Notes: generated by a model not told the origin, from the sequence alone. Shown: positions 22,990 to 35,223, counted from the first letter of the stretch. The stretch: 64,000 nt of DNA from Lactarius indigo (GCA_025766275.1 JAFKAC010000095.1:124001-188000); one strand, 5' to 3'. Numbers and translations are program-made.

Positions 22990-25098
22990 CATGTACCCCT
23001 TGCATCCAAAGACGCGAAGATGTGAGACATTGGGCACTTTGCCAGAGTGCCAGAGCTCATAAGGAGTGTGCCATTTAAGCCCACGGACTGGAGAGCGGTT
23101 ATAGATGTGCACAGCTGCGCACACTGCATGCTCCCAGAAGCCTTTAGACATGCCAGCTGTGTGAAGCATGGACATTGCCTTATCCATAATGGTGCGGTTA
23201 AACCACTCAGCTTTCCTGTTAGACTGTGGTGAACCCGGCATTGTGAGGTGATGCTCTATCCCTTTCTGCTTAAGAATGTCCTGCGTGACACTCAACATGT
23301 ACTTGCCACCACAGTCAGAGTGCAGAGCGTGCAGCTTATGGCCAGACTGGGTTTCACCCCAGGCCAAGTACATCTGCAGCGACTTAGCAAACTGATCCTT
23401 TGACTTAAGGAAGTGAACCACAGTGAACTTAGTGTGGTCATCTATGAAGGTGGCTGTGTAGGTCGAGCCTTGCAGGGACTGAGTCTGCATAGGACCAGCG
23501 AGGTCACTGTGCATGATCTCAAATTGACAAGTTGTCCTCTTGTTGGAGGACGGAGAAAAGGGTTGGCAAGTGGATTTACCCATCTCGCACCCACAGCAGA
23601 CTGTGTGGGCCATGGTAGAGCTATCTATGTCCATGCCTGTAGTGGCAGAGGGACCATGTGCCTTCAGCACCGCAGAGGAGATGTGTCCCATGCGTTGATG
23701 CCAGATATCAAGTGTGGCAGCACTTGATTTTGTGTGGGCGTTGAGGCCAACGCTAGCTGCGTCCAACCAGTAAAGGTTGTCCTCAAGGTATCCCTTGGCC
23801 ACACACTTTTGGTTGATAGATATTTTAAATGAGCCACTATCAAAGGCAATCTCAGCACCCTTTTGTGCTAGGGTGCGCATTGACAAGAAGTGCGTCTTCA
23901 CCTGTGGTAGGTGTAGCACATTACTAAGGGTGATAGAGATACCCTGGCTCGTTGTAAAGATGACAGACCCGACACCCACTTGGTCTATGGTGGACTTATC
24001 CCCTAGGCGTACAGTGCCTTTAGTTGGGGTATAATCCTTGAAGTCAGACCGATGTGGTGTAATGTGGTGTGTAGCACCACTATCCATCATCCAACGCACA
24101 TGCAAGGCAGCATACAAGGCAACAGAGATTGATTCAGAGGCCCAATCTATCTTGGGCTCTACGACCTCTGTAATGGAGGCGGTGGTAGGTACTAGGACAT
24201 GACTGTTTGCGGCCTTGTTGCCTGCTTTCTCCTTCTCCTTTGCGTCAGCCTCATCCTTCTTCCTCTTCCTGCAATCAGGCTTGATATGGCCCCTTTTGTT
24301 GCAGTAGTGGCAAGTTAGACCAGAGTGGTCCTTCTTGCCCTTTTTGCCCGTTGACTTGACCGGGGCCACCTTATTGAGGGAGGAGCCAGAGGGCCTGGCA
24401 CGGCGAGCTTCTTCCGACACTATGCACGCAATTATTTCAGCGTGCTTAAGTGTGGAGGGGGCCCCACTGGCGAGGATGGTAGAGGCCAACACCTCATAAG
24501 AGGGTGGCAGTGCGTGGAGGAGAATGAGACAGAATTGAGTGTCAGTGACACCCATCTGTGTGTTGGAAAGGGCGACCCACAGCTCATTGAGCTTGGCCAA
24601 CTGAGTGGCCATAGGTGCGGAATTGTCAAGACGGGCTTGTGTTAGCTGGATCCACAAATTGAAGATAGTGGTGCTGCCCGAAGCACCAGCATATACATCT
24701 CTGAGCTTGTCCCACTTGGCTTTGAAGGTGGGATAGGCGGCGTTGTCGGTGACAAGGGAGTAGACATCAGGTTTGAGGTAGAGGCAGAGGTATGCCTTTG
24801 CCCGATGTTGTACTGAGTCCCATTTGTCTTGAGGGACGTCAACTGGCCCATGGTGGAGGGTGAACACATCCTCTGCTTCGTGCAGTGTGAGGATAGCTTC
24901 AATCGTCCCAGACCACTCATTCCAGTGAGTGCCATCGAACTGTTCAAGGCGAATGCCAGAGGGCATGCTGAACATTGCGCCATAGGTGGCAGAGATACAT
25001 GCAGAGGGTGTGGACCGAGTGGGGGGAAGCATGGAGCCCCCCGCAGTAGCAGTAGCACCAGCAGCAGCACCAGTGGGGGATGGTGAACGAGAAGACAT
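22984..25098 (-). pseudogene. E1 gag, protease and integrase
   Basis: The start is the ATG ending at 25098. The gag has a copia capsid-like region (FDGTHWNEWSGTIEAIL) and the CCHC knuckle CHYCNKRGHIKPDC near 24,280. Protease has WMMDSGATHH (about 24,070). The gag-pre-integrase zinc region (WHQRMGH, then CCGCEMGK) is near 23,560-23,710. Integrase core motifs are LAGPM, LHSDCGGKY and PQSNRKAEWFNRT (23,180-23,500); canonical copia has DNGGEY, so G-to-C or D-to-C changes at SDCGG may have lowered activity. This 704-codon frame is open. It is cut at 22989 by the solo LTR, whose first bases supply the apparent last codons. Confidence 0.9.
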
Positions 25099-25673
25099 TG
25101 GGATGATTTAATCTATCGCCAAGGAGCAGACAGCGACAGTGCTTCATAGTTGCAAGACATAAAGATGGAGGGGATACCACTCCTGTCTGTGATTCTGTAA
25201 GGCCAGAACGCTAGCGCATCCTGCCTCCTGATAGTATGCCAGTGATACAAGGGCTAGGCCCAGGTTGGAAGAGTCCCTTTGCCATACCATGAGCCAGCTG
25301 CCAGCCAGGATGTGTCTAAGACACAGCTCAAATGGTTTGCGTCAGGGGGAAGGTGAAGGGATTGCTTTCAGAGCCCAAGGCTGTCTACCTCAGCCTCCTC
25401 GGCCTGTTGGTTGCCTTATTGCCACAAGTGGCTTTACTGAATCCTTTCCCATTGCCGCTACAAGGCAGGTATCTGGTTGCAGAACACCATAGTGGTGAAC
25501 ACCCCCCAGAGCCTGAACCAGGTTTTACACTCCCATGGTGAGGAGATCCTGCGCCCAGTGTGGAGCACCAGAGACAGCTGGCGCTAAGCTCCACAATACA
25601 CAGCCCAGTGGGCCATGCACGCCTGGATATTTTGAAGTTAAGGGGCTACCAGACCCAGTCTCCTTGCGCATAG
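25099..25673 (-). other. E1 untranslated leader, left part
   Basis: This stretch lies between the gag ATG and the solo LTR D. There is no coding signal beyond short shadows. The leader continues at 26254-26409 and 32053-32096, giving a long leader of roughly 0.8 kb once insertions are removed. Confidence 0.6.
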
Positions 25674-26253
25674 TGTTATGATCCGACGCTTCAGACCTCA
25701 GTCACAGTATGTTTCCACCCTGCCTTTCCCCTTCTGTACTATACCTTGTTACCAAAGGAGTTACTGCTACTAGTGGCGCTGTTTTCCTTGATCCGAACTT
25801 CTGATTGCTCCGTTTAGTCTCTTTGATATTGTGTGGACTTGTGTTCATGTTGTTTGGAACCCTGTCCTATATAAACCTGTACTATAGACCGTAGGAAGCC
25901 AGACTTGGCTTCGTTTGCAATCTAGCAACCTTGCCTTCGTACTTTGGTGTGACCTCGCTCTATTCCCTTCTTCTTGTGCATCCTCTACCTCAGTCCTTAA
26001 CCAGGACGCTTCGAAGTCTTTGCAGTTGAACTATATCAACGCGTCACACCTGTTATACTCTGTGCACTAGCAAGATCAAGTGTAGAGAAGTGTCAGACAC
26101 TTCGGACGAGGAGTCCTACATTACAGAGTAGTGCTGCACCCTGTGCCACACTTTCGCCACTTGTATTTCATAGCAATAAGACAACAGAGGTCTTCGCTTG
26201 ATACTTGTGTGACTTGAAACCCCTAGAACCTACGCCCCTGCTAGGGTGTAACA
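25674..26253 (+). mobile_element. Solo LTR, family D
   Basis: It starts TGTTATGATCC and ends GGGTGTAACA, with target duplication catag (25669-25673, 26254-26258). It contains CTATATAAAC near 25868. It is the single copy in the window and lies in the E1 leader. Confidence 0.9.
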
Positions 26254-26409
26254 CATAGCACAGGGGCTAGGAAAACAGTAGGGGTGAAAGTAGGACTACT
26301 GGGCAGTACATAATACAGGAGGTTCCTCAGCAGAGACAAGTGGCCCCCCACTGCTCTCTGCCTTGGGCAAGGCTGGTAAGGCCCCAGACAGACCTTAGCC
26401 TGGTGTGTC

Positions 26410-26591
26410 TGTTTGAACTGAGGACCCTTAGTAGTGGTATGGTACAAACGACTAATATTGGGTATACCTGAGGACCCTTAGTAGTGGTATGGTACAAACG
26501 ACTAAAGGTCAACGTATGTATACCGAGACGCGTATATAAAGGGTGTCACATGACCTGGAAGCGGTGTGGCGTGATCAGCACGACTCTAATA
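26410..26591 (-). repeat. E2 3' LTR
   Basis: Plus-strand termini are TGTTTGAACTG and GACTCTAATA, so the element strand starts TATTAG rather than TG. It contains two copies of a 38-bp unit at a 50-bp period, and TATATAAAG near 26532 on the plus strand. Confidence 0.95.
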
Positions 26592-26751
26592 CTCCTCCTC
26601 GACACAAGCGCGTAAGGGTCAAAATAGGGTGGTGATGAGTCGAGTGAGATAGTGAATAAAATAAGAATAATAAAGAGTCAAATGGTAATATAGGTGGAGT
26701 AGGAAGAAAGCAAGAAATCGAGAATTGAGGCAAGAAAAGTTCGAGGCGCTA

Positions 26752-29700
26752 TTACTCCTCCTCGCTGCGGATGCAGTCGGCAGTGATGCCAAGATACTGA
26801 CGTAGGCGGATGAAGTCGACTTTTCCCAGCGGTTTGGTAAAGATGTCAGCCGTGTTATTTTTTGAGGGTACGCGGGAAACTGTGATGTCGCCGGAGAGGA
26901 CTTGTTCGCGAGTAAAGTGATACTTGACGCGGATGTGTTTGGTGTGGGAGTGCCAGACATGGTCTTCCGCTAATCGAGAGGCGGTGTCATTGTCACATAG
27001 TAGACGGGTAGGTGAGGACGGGAGCAGGCGCAAGCCGGAGAGGAGCTGCCGCAGGAAGATCGCTTCGTGTGTGGCCTCATGCAGGGCGATGTATTCGGCG
27101 TAGCAGGATGAGTCGGCGACAGTGGCTTGCTTGCGGGAACACCAGGACACCATGCCCGAGCCTAGAGTGAAGCAGTAGCCCCCAATAGACCGGCTAGTAT
27201 CGACGCAGTTAGCATAGTCTGAGTCAGAGTATCCAGCCAAGCTTAGTGCGTTACGTCCGCCCAGTGTTAGCGTGTATGAGCGGGTACCTTTGAGGTACCG
27301 TAGGACACGGATAGCGGCGGCCCAGTGCTCGGGTCGATAACAGTCCAAGAACGAGGATAGACGACCGACAGCGTAGGCGATGTCAGGTCTCGTTGCCACC
27401 GCAAGGTACATGAGGCTGCTGACGAGTGAACGGTATGGGGTGTGCTCTATCCACTCAGAGACCTCGGGTGGTATTGGTAGTGTCTTGTCTGGTCGACGGA
27501 GCTGGAGTCCAGCCACCATCGGTGTGTCGGTTGGGTGCGCGTCGTTCTGGTTATACTGCTCGACCAGACGGTCGATCTTCGCGGTTTGTGAAAGGGAGAT
27601 TAGGCGTTTCGAGTGGTCGCGGGATATGGCTATGCCCAGAGCATACTTGGCCGGTCCTAAGTCGGTTATATCCCACTGGGCTCTCAGTTTGTCGCATAGC
27701 CAAGAATTGCCGTCTGGGGAGGACGCAGCAGAGATGATGTCGTCGACATGGACCACGAAGATGATGACACCGTCGGGTGTTTCCCGGCGGTATACGCACC
27801 ATTCGCATGGGAGGCGCTCGAAGCCCCACTGCGTCACGGCGTTGTGGAAGGTTTGGTTCCATATACAGCTTGCTTGCTTCATCCCGTATATACTTTTCAT
27901 TAGTTTCATCACCCAGTCCTCTTTTCCTTCGGCTTCGAAACCGGGGGGTTGTTCCATAAACATGGTCTCCCCCTCAGGTAGGATGCCGTGGAGGAAAGCC
28001 GTCTTGATGTTGAATTGTTGGACGTCCCAGTCGAGGGTTGCGGCGATGTGTAGAATGGAGCGGAAAGATTCAAGGCGTACCATTGGAGCTGTGGTCTTGT
28101 CGTAGTCGATGCCCCACCGCTGAGCGAACCCCTTGGCGACGTAACGTACTTTGTAACGCACGACTTTGCCGGTGTCGTCCCTTTTCTGTTTGCAGACCAG
28201 CTTCCCTTTCAGGGGACGATGGCCGGGCGGTACTTCTGAGCGGGGTACTAGTATAAAGACTTTTAGGTCTTCGAGGCTCTTCAGTTCTTCACGCCCGCCA
28301 GCGATCCAATACTCCCGTTCTGGGGAGGCGAGCGCTTGTGCCCAACTGGGCTCGTTGTCCGGCTCGAGTAGGGGTTCCAGGGAGCCATCACTGAGGGCGG
28401 CGAGAGCGTCGTCGACAGGGAGTGGTTCCTCGAAACAGAGGTCAGCAGGCAATAAGTCATGCGTATCTCGTACGTCGGAATACTGCGAGAGTATTGCATA
28501 CGCGTGGTCGGCCTGTGTTTGAGGTGTCGCAGAGCGGGATGACGCTCGCTCCTCCTGACGGCGCGTGCTGGATTGTCGCGCGGCAGCTATGGCCGCTGCG
28601 AGGCGAGGTCCAGGGCGTAAGCCGTCATCGGTCGTCATCCGCGTGGAGGGCACGGGGACACGGGAGGTGCGCCGCGGAGGGGGAGGCGGTATGTACGGTT
28701 CAGGGGATGGGGAAAGGGGAGTCATCGGAGAGAGGGGAGGGAGGGGTGGAAGGTTTGTGGGGGGATTGGTGGTGATTATTTGAGGGATGGAGGTGTTTGC
28801 CGGTGCTGTAGGATTGACGTTATTGGAGTTGCTATCGATTGTAGGATTGACGTTATTGGTTTCGTTATCTATTGTAGGATTAGAGTCATGTGCGACGGTA
28901 TCGTAAGGGGCGAGGCAATCAAGACTGGGGTCATCATTAGGTAATGAAAGTGAAGAAAACGGTTGCTCTGATATATCCGTATTGGGGAACTTCGGCGTAG
29001 GGCTGGGGGAATCCCAAGAAGGAGGTGCGGAAGAAGAAGACATGCCGAGTACAGTACTGGGGTGTAGGGGAGATGGTTCAGAATCTAGATGTTCTTTAAA
29101 TGTGACATGGTAAGAATTAAAGACGCGAGAAGAGGAGGGGTCCCAGAGGCGATAAGCCTTTGAGTGAGGAGCATACCCGATTAGGACACAGGGGGTCGAC
29201 CGTTGATAGATTTTCGAGAGTGCCAGGGTGTGGAGCGCGAAAGCGCGGCAGCCGATCTCTCTTAAATGGGATAGCAAGGGACGCTGGCCGAACCAGAGTT
29301 TGTAAGGGGTCTTTCCATTGTTGGCAGTGGCGGCGGTCAGGGTCGTGAGGTATGCTGCCGTGGAACAAAATTCGTCCCAAAGGGACGCTGGTGCGTTGCA
29401 TGCGATGCGCATTGCGCGGGCCTTCCCGAGGATGGTTCTGTGCAGGCGTTCGGCCCTTCCATTCTGTGCCAACGTATAGGGGGCGGTGAGCTGATGATCG
29501 ATCCCTTCGGCTTCGCACCAATGGCGCACTTGTGAGGAAACAAGTTCGCCGTTATCAGTGAGAAGGATACGGAGTTTGGTGTCGCTCTGCACAGTAACCG
29601 CTTTGTGCCAAGTTTGGATCGCGGCACAGGCATCGGATTTAGAACGGAGGGGAATGCTCCAAATGTAACCGGAAAAATCATCGATTAAGTTCATGGAGTA

Positions 29701-31706
29701 AACGTTGCCGGAGCGAGAAGTAACGGCCATTGGCCCACACAAATCCACGAAGACTCTTTCCAACTTCCTTTCCGCCTTACGACCCTCCCGCGTCTTGGGA
29801 ACTGATGATCGGGACTGCTTGCCGAGTGCGCAGTGATCACATTTGGCTGGCAGTGAGGATAAATCGATCGGCATACCTGTGGAGACATTACCCTTTGCCA
29901 TTTCGATCACTGTGCGATTGTTGCAGTGACCGAGCCGGCGGTGCCAGGTCTCTACATCTGGCACCCTGGCGTACAAGGCGGTGGGTTGCTTTGCAGGTTG
30001 CCGTCCTCTTGCCAAGGTGGACGGGGTTTGCGTGGTGAGGGTGTAAAGGCGCTTCGTAGGCGAGAGGACGCCGCGCACGAGCACAGTGTTGCTTTTGTTG
30101 GTGACCCAGCAGGTTTTGGAGTCGAAGTGGGTGGTATAGTTGCCGCAACTGTTCAGGGCAGGTATGGAGATCAGTCGCACAGTTGAGTCTGGGATGTAAA
30201 GGACATTGGTCAAGCGTAGGGTATGGCCGCTGGCGATACGCAGCTCAATGTCACCCACGCCGACGGCATAGATGGCAGATCTGGCAAGCCCCTTGACTGG
30301 GTGACGCGGGATGTTCCGAAGATTTTTGAAGTCGGATGCATCTGGTGAGATATGGCAGGTTGCGCCTGTATCGAGGATGAATGGCATTTCAGCCGCGCGT
30401 GCTGAGCTACGGGGCGTTGTTGAGTAAGCCACAGTGCCTTCAGGGGGCACGTTAGGTGCTGCAGCATTTTCGGCCCAGTTGATAGAAGCGCGCGCATCCC
30501 CGGTAGTAGCAAGCATTGCGTAGTACTCCTCCTGATCGTATTCGGCCATAGCGATGGAGGCGGAATCTGCGTCCACGCTGTTCACGGGCTGTGTGGTCAT
30601 GTTGGCTTCGGAGACGAGCATGTAGCACTTCCCGTTGATGGTTACGGTGTTGTTGCGTTTCGGCGGTTCTGTGGCAGCTGCCGCTTGCGGCGCGTTGTTG
30701 GTCTGGTTGGTGTTGTTGTTGCGGTTTGAGCGCGATTGCTGTCTGGTCGCCGCAGCAGTCCTCTGCACCGCCCGCGCTTCATCAAGGGATTTGCCTGCCA
30801 TCTGGCCTCCCGGGGAGATGCAAAACTCGGTGCGATGGTTGCTGCGTTTGCAGTTGGCACAGGCCGGTCTGGTTTTGGTCATGCTCGTGGTTGCCGCCAG
30901 AGCAGTATTCTCTCCCTGTACAGTGGTGAGTGGCATGCCCAAGACTTCGCGCCGTTGGAGCAACTGTTCCTCGCGAAGAACGCGCTCTTTGACTTCGACG
31001 GATGTGATGGACGCGTTCGACAGCATTTCGTTGATGGACGATTGCAATTGGGGAAGGGGGTCGAGTGAGTTGATATAGAGGAGAATCTTGAGTTTGTCAT
31101 CGTCCATTTTCCCCATTTTGATGAATCGTTCATGCAGGCTGTCGATGTCATCTAAGGTTCGGCATATGTTTAGTGGGGGCTCAAGTGAGACGCGGACGTC
31201 GAGAGCCTTCTTCATGAGGTGGACCTGGGCGTGCGGGCCCAGGTTCTCGTGGCTTTTCCGCAGAGCGTTGTAGACTTCATGGGAATATTTGAACTTCTTA
31301 GCGATTCCGTATTCTGCGTTTGAGACGTGTTCCAAGATGAAGGCACGGAGGGCGCGATCGCAGCTCTTCCAGTTGAGCGCCGCTCTTGGGTGAAGGGCAG
31401 GATCAGGACATGGAAGTGATCCGTCAAATAATAGGAGAAGTTTCGTTGGTCGATGACAAGGTTCAAGCGTCGATCCCATTCCTCCCAGTTGGATTTCAAA
31501 CGATCGAGTCGAAGCTCCGCCAGCCAGTTTGGATCTGATGTGAATTGTTTTTCATTTATGACGACATCGGCTGGTCAGCTGGAACCTCCTGTGCCGCCAG
31601 TAGTGTTGCCAGTGCCCGCGGCGCCTGGTGGATTGCTAGCTCCAGATCCCCCGGTGGGGGTGTTGCCTGAGCTGACTGTGTTGCCTGAGCCGCCAGTGGT
31701 CGACAT
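26752..31706 (-). pseudogene. E2 gag-pol polyprotein, nearly intact
   Basis: A 1575-codon open frame (26752-31479) holds gag (UBN2-like), the knuckle CANCKRSNHRTEFC (30,810-30,860) and protease FILDTGATCHISP (about 30,340). Gag-pre-integrase follows (WHRRLGH, CDHCALGK), then integrase with VDLCGPM, LLTDNGELVSS and QNGRAERLHRT (29,400-29,780). RT has the box FVVHVDDIIS (about 27,740; HVDD instead of YVDD). RNase H has GYSDSDYANC and the terminal TKHIRVKYHF. The true start is probably the ATG ending at 31706, in another frame. That N-terminal part has a TGA near 31,575 and loses frame near 31,430, where one base appears missing. RT, RNase H and integrase look functional; gag does not. Confidence 0.92.
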
Positions 31707-31851
31707 GAGGTAGAGACTAGTGAAGGTTGAAAGGATGAAGAAGTGTGGTGTTTAGACCGCTGGATGAGCTGAGGGGAGTTGGGTCGCTGAAGCGATTGGA
31801 GAGTGTTGAGCCGTTAGATCGTACTAGTAAGGAGAGGACCAGTTCAAGGGA

Positions 31852-31865
31852 CAGGGCCCATAACC
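31852..31865 (-). promoter_or_regulatory. E2 primer-binding site (half tRNA-iMet type)
   Basis: GGTTATGGGCCCTG on the minus strand abuts the 5' LTR. It resembles the complement of the anticodon region of initiator tRNA-Met, as used by Drosophila copia, with one mismatch (G for A) that could pair as G:U. E1 has the identical 14 nt. Confidence 0.7.
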
Positions 31866-32047
31866 TGTTTGAACTGAGGACCCTTAGTAGTGGTATGGTA
31901 CAAACGACTAATATTGGGTATACCTGAGGACCCTTAGTAGTGGTATGGTACAAACGACTAAAGGTCAACGTATGTATACCGAGACGCGTATATAAAGGGT
32001 GTCACATGACCTGGAAGCGGTGTGGCGTGATCAGCACGACTCTAATA
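31866..32047 (-). repeat. E2 5' LTR
   Basis: It is identical in sequence and length to the 3' LTR and is followed internally by the primer site at 31852-31865. Confidence 0.95.
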
Positions 32048-32096
32048 GTGTCCTCCTAGGAAGACAGTGACCAGCCAAGTGGAGTGGCTAGGGCAC

Positions 32097-32110
32097 CAGG
32101 GCCCATAACC
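32097..32110 (-). promoter_or_regulatory. E1 primer-binding site (half tRNA-iMet type)
   Basis: The 14 nt are identical to those of E2 and lie directly inside the 5' LTR at 32111. This is the main reason for assigning LTR-A to E1. Confidence 0.7.
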
Positions 32111-32678
32111 TGATGAACAGCACACAAAGGTAGCATACTCACAGTGGACTAAGAGGACTGTGGTGAGATAGGCTGGGTGGCTGGAAAGCATCAACAGGAG
32201 TCAAGCAGGGTAAAGCAATAGTGTCTGGCACACAAGCAGTGAGAACTGATGTGGACCAGGAGTGTACATGGTACTCTACTTATACACTTTCTGGTAGTGA
32301 CACTGTACAAGGGATGTAACACTAAGTCATGCAGTACAAGGAAGCATTGTTCTACAAACGGACAAAGGAGTGGACGTTCTGAGAACAAGGGAAGAAAGAA
32401 TAAGGAGAGTCCAGAAGCAAATGATATCATAGTGACATCATAATAAGGATAAAGCTAAGTACGGAACAAAGGAAAGTACAAAGACAATATACAGCACAGA
32501 GTCTGGATGTATGACGTTATAGAAGTACAGTGATGTCATGTATGATGCAATGATAAGTCCAGATTGTACAGATCAAATAATATCTAATCTACAAGTTCTG
32601 TGTATTTAATCTAAAGCAGTCCATGCTGCAAGTCCAGTCCATATGAGCCACTAAGTGCGCAAGGGTCACTTATCAACA
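32111..32678 (-). repeat. E1 5' LTR (LTR-A copy 7)
   Basis: Termini are TGATGAACAG and TTATCAACA. The left side meets the E1 primer site. The right flank is caagg, in Plavaka-like sequence. The left flank taacc is internal element sequence, so no duplication is expected there. Confidence 0.85.
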
Positions 32679-32733
32679 CAAGGGTGGCCCAATCAAGATG
32701 TGTGGTCAAAGACCATCTGTCGTTGGGCTAAAC

Positions 32734-33343
32734 TGTTGATAAGTGACCCTTGCGCACTTAGCGGCTCATACAGACCGGACTTGCAGCATGGACTGCTTTA
32801 GATTAGATTAATTGGACTTGTAGATTACTTACATTTGATCTGTACAATCTGGCGCTTATCATTGCGTCATGTATGACATCACTGTACCTTATGATATCAT
32901 AGATCCAGACCCTGCGTTATATTCAACGCCTTTGTACTTTCCTTTGTTCTATCTTTATCATGATATCATTATGATGTCATTTACTTCTGGACTCTCTTTG
33001 TTCTGCGCTCCTTGTTCTCCATTAGTACACTCTTTTGTCCCGCATGTAGAACAACATCTCTTGTACTCTGTGACCCTATGTTACCTCTCTTGTACTAGTA
33101 TCACTCTCCTGTATAGTATAAGTAGTAGGCTTGTACGCCCCTGGTCCACATCAGTTCCTCACTGCTGTGTGCCAGGTATGTTCCCTCTTCTCCAATGTAT
33201 TATCAGTTCCTCACTGCTGTGTGCCAGACTCCCTGCTTTACTTGCAAGATCCCCTGTTACACCTCTGCTTCCAGCTACCCTCCATATCTCACCACAGTCC
33301 TCTTGTCCACTGTGAGTATGGTCTTTATGTATGCTGTTCATCA
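32734..33343 (+). mobile_element. Solo LTR-A copy 8
   Basis: Termini are TGTTGATAAG and TGTTCATCA, with target duplication taaac (32729-32733, 33344-33348). It lies 55 bp from LTR-A copy 7 in opposite orientation. Confidence 0.93.
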
Positions 33344-33890
33344 TAAACTATGGCTCCTGAATGGGCAAATGGTGCACTCTGTCTGGCAGGAGTCACATAT
33401 ACAATCAAACATTCGGCATGCTTTGTGTGTTGAGGTGAGGAGTACCTTTTTTCATATTCTCATTTTGAAACGGGTGAGTAGATTGAATATAATTCTAGCA
33501 TGCGAGTAGCAAATGTAGATTTCTATTTCTACATGCGATTCAGAGAATCTCGGCATCCCTTGGCAATGGTGATGCTATTCTCCTTGCCCAACAAAGATAT
33601 CTTCTCCAACTTGTTGATAAGTGACCCACACACACTTAGCGGCTTGTATGGACTGGACTTGCAGCATGGACTGCTTTAGATTAGATTAATTGGACTTGTA
33701 GATTACATAGATTTGATCTGTACAATCTAACACCTATCATTGCGTCATGTATGACATCACTGTACAATGACATTGTGTAGACTACTCTGGACTCTTCATT
33801 GTACTTCACCCTTTGTTCTCCTTTTAGCGTTATCCTTATTGTGATGTCACTATGATATCATTCTTGTCTAGACTCTCTTTGTTCTGCACT

Positions 33891-34615
33891 TGTCATGCCT
33901 CTGCGGGGGCGTGTGTCGTTCTGTAACAGATCCTGCCTGAGGCAAAGGACTCTGAGTCAGATCCCCACTGAGTGGAAGGACTCCTAAGGTCTTCTGTAAC
34001 AGCTCCTGTGGTAAGGTGACTGAGTCAGTGGTAATCCCCCTATGCTAAGGTGGGAAAGGTTGGTCTGTAACAGCCCCCTGCACTGAGGTGACTGAGTTGT
34101 GTGGCAAATGGACAAGCTCAGAGGCCTAAGTCCAAAGGTCATGTGTCACTGGGCTGACCAGTAAGGCAGGAAGAGGGTAGGAGTGAAGTCAAGGGGAAGC
34201 CTGTACAGAGGCTGAGAGGGGAATGACCCAAAGGGGATGAGGGTCAAGGGTTCAGGGTCAAGGGGCTTGAGTGCTGAAGGGACTGAGGCACTCAAGGAGA
34301 CAATAGGAGATTCAATGCAGATGGTTGATTAAGCCAAAGCTAAGGAGCTAAGGTGCACTATGGGGTTCCTTATATAGTACAGGATTGTGCCTGAGCGCAT
34401 AGTGCTACTGGCTGCTATAGATAGAGTGGTGTGCTGGCAAGATGATGTTAGGATGGTGTCATGCCAGCAAAGCAAGAGAAGGGTGAACAAGAATAGCACA
34501 GAAGGTGCTAGAGTAATCTGATAAGGGGAAGCATAGGTTCAAGAAGGTAACTATCAAGAAAGGAAATGGATCAGATAAGGACAGAAAAGGAAAGGTGTCA
34601 GGTGAGTTCATGACA
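33891..34615 (+). mobile_element. Solo LTR, family B copy 2
   Basis: It starts TGTCATGCC and ends GTTCATGACA. The flanks gcact / gcgct differ at a CpG. It is related along its length to 3436-4190. Confidence 0.9.
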
Positions 34616-34794
34616 GCGCTCCTTGTTCTCCATTAGCACACTCCTTTGTCCCACATGTAGAGCAACATCCCTTGTATTCTGTGACCCTATGTTGCTTCTC
34701 TTGTACTAGTGTCACTCTCCTGTATAGTATAAGTAGTAGGCTTGTATGCTCCTGGTCCACATCAGTTCCTCACTGTTGTGTGCCAGGTATGTTC

Positions 34795-35223
34795 TGTCAC
34801 GATCACGTGACATCGTCACATCATGTCACGCAATGTCCACGTTCAAGTTCTGACCCTCGAAAGTTTTACAGAAGTTGTGTATCGCTCAGAGCACGCCTTA
34901 TGGTGCTAAGATTCTGAATCATCTACGTAGCAATCAATAGTGACGTGACTTACAGATAACGGTCCCTGAAAACCCCAGTATGTACGAGTATAAGATGTAG
35001 TTCATTGAGTAGCACAAACTTTGTCTACTCTTAGTCCTTTGAAACCAATCTACAGTTGTCTTGTCTCGCCTTGCCCGAACTCCCCTCTCTCATGTAATTG
35101 CCCTCAGCTTGAGCCATGATTACCCCGACTTCAACTTAGTCATTGACTAAGTTCCGACACTACCTGCCCTTACCTTGGGCCCGAATTGGAACACGTCACA
35201 GATGGTCCATTGGTACCATGACA
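34795..35223 (+). repeat. G3 5' LTR
   Basis: Termini are TGTCACG and CATGACA. TATAAGATG is at 34989. GTCTACTCTTA (35023-35033) starts 34 nt later and pairs with the primer site. Confidence 0.95.

Larger units (their letters stand above)
26410..32047 (-). mobile_element. Complete young Ty1/copia element E2
   Basis: It is 5638 bp long with two 182-bp LTRs (26410-26591, 31866-32047) identical base for base. The target duplication is gtgtc (26405-26409, 32048-32052). Primer site, a nearly full gag-pol frame and a short purine tract GAGGAGGAG before the 3' LTR are all present. It inserted in the leader of E1. It is CpG-rich compared with the older elements. Confidence 0.97.
20428..32678 (-). mobile_element. 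Ty1/copia element E1, with nested insertions
   Basis: The 5' LTR is at 32111-32678 (LTR-A family). Directly inside it is a half-tRNA-iMet-type primer site. Leader sequence is split by E2 and by the solo LTR at 25674. Gag-pol follows from 25098 downwards and is cut by a solo LTR-A (22372-22989). RT ends at 20728 against a partial LTR-A, and RNase H is missing. Flanks differ: minisatellite-associated LTRs on the left and Plavaka-like transposase on the right. No shared target duplication was found, so the left side has been rearranged. Confidence 0.78.

Noticed and set aside
28422..28775. Plus-strand frames opposite E2
   Set aside because: Shadows of the GC-rich E2 polyprotein frame.
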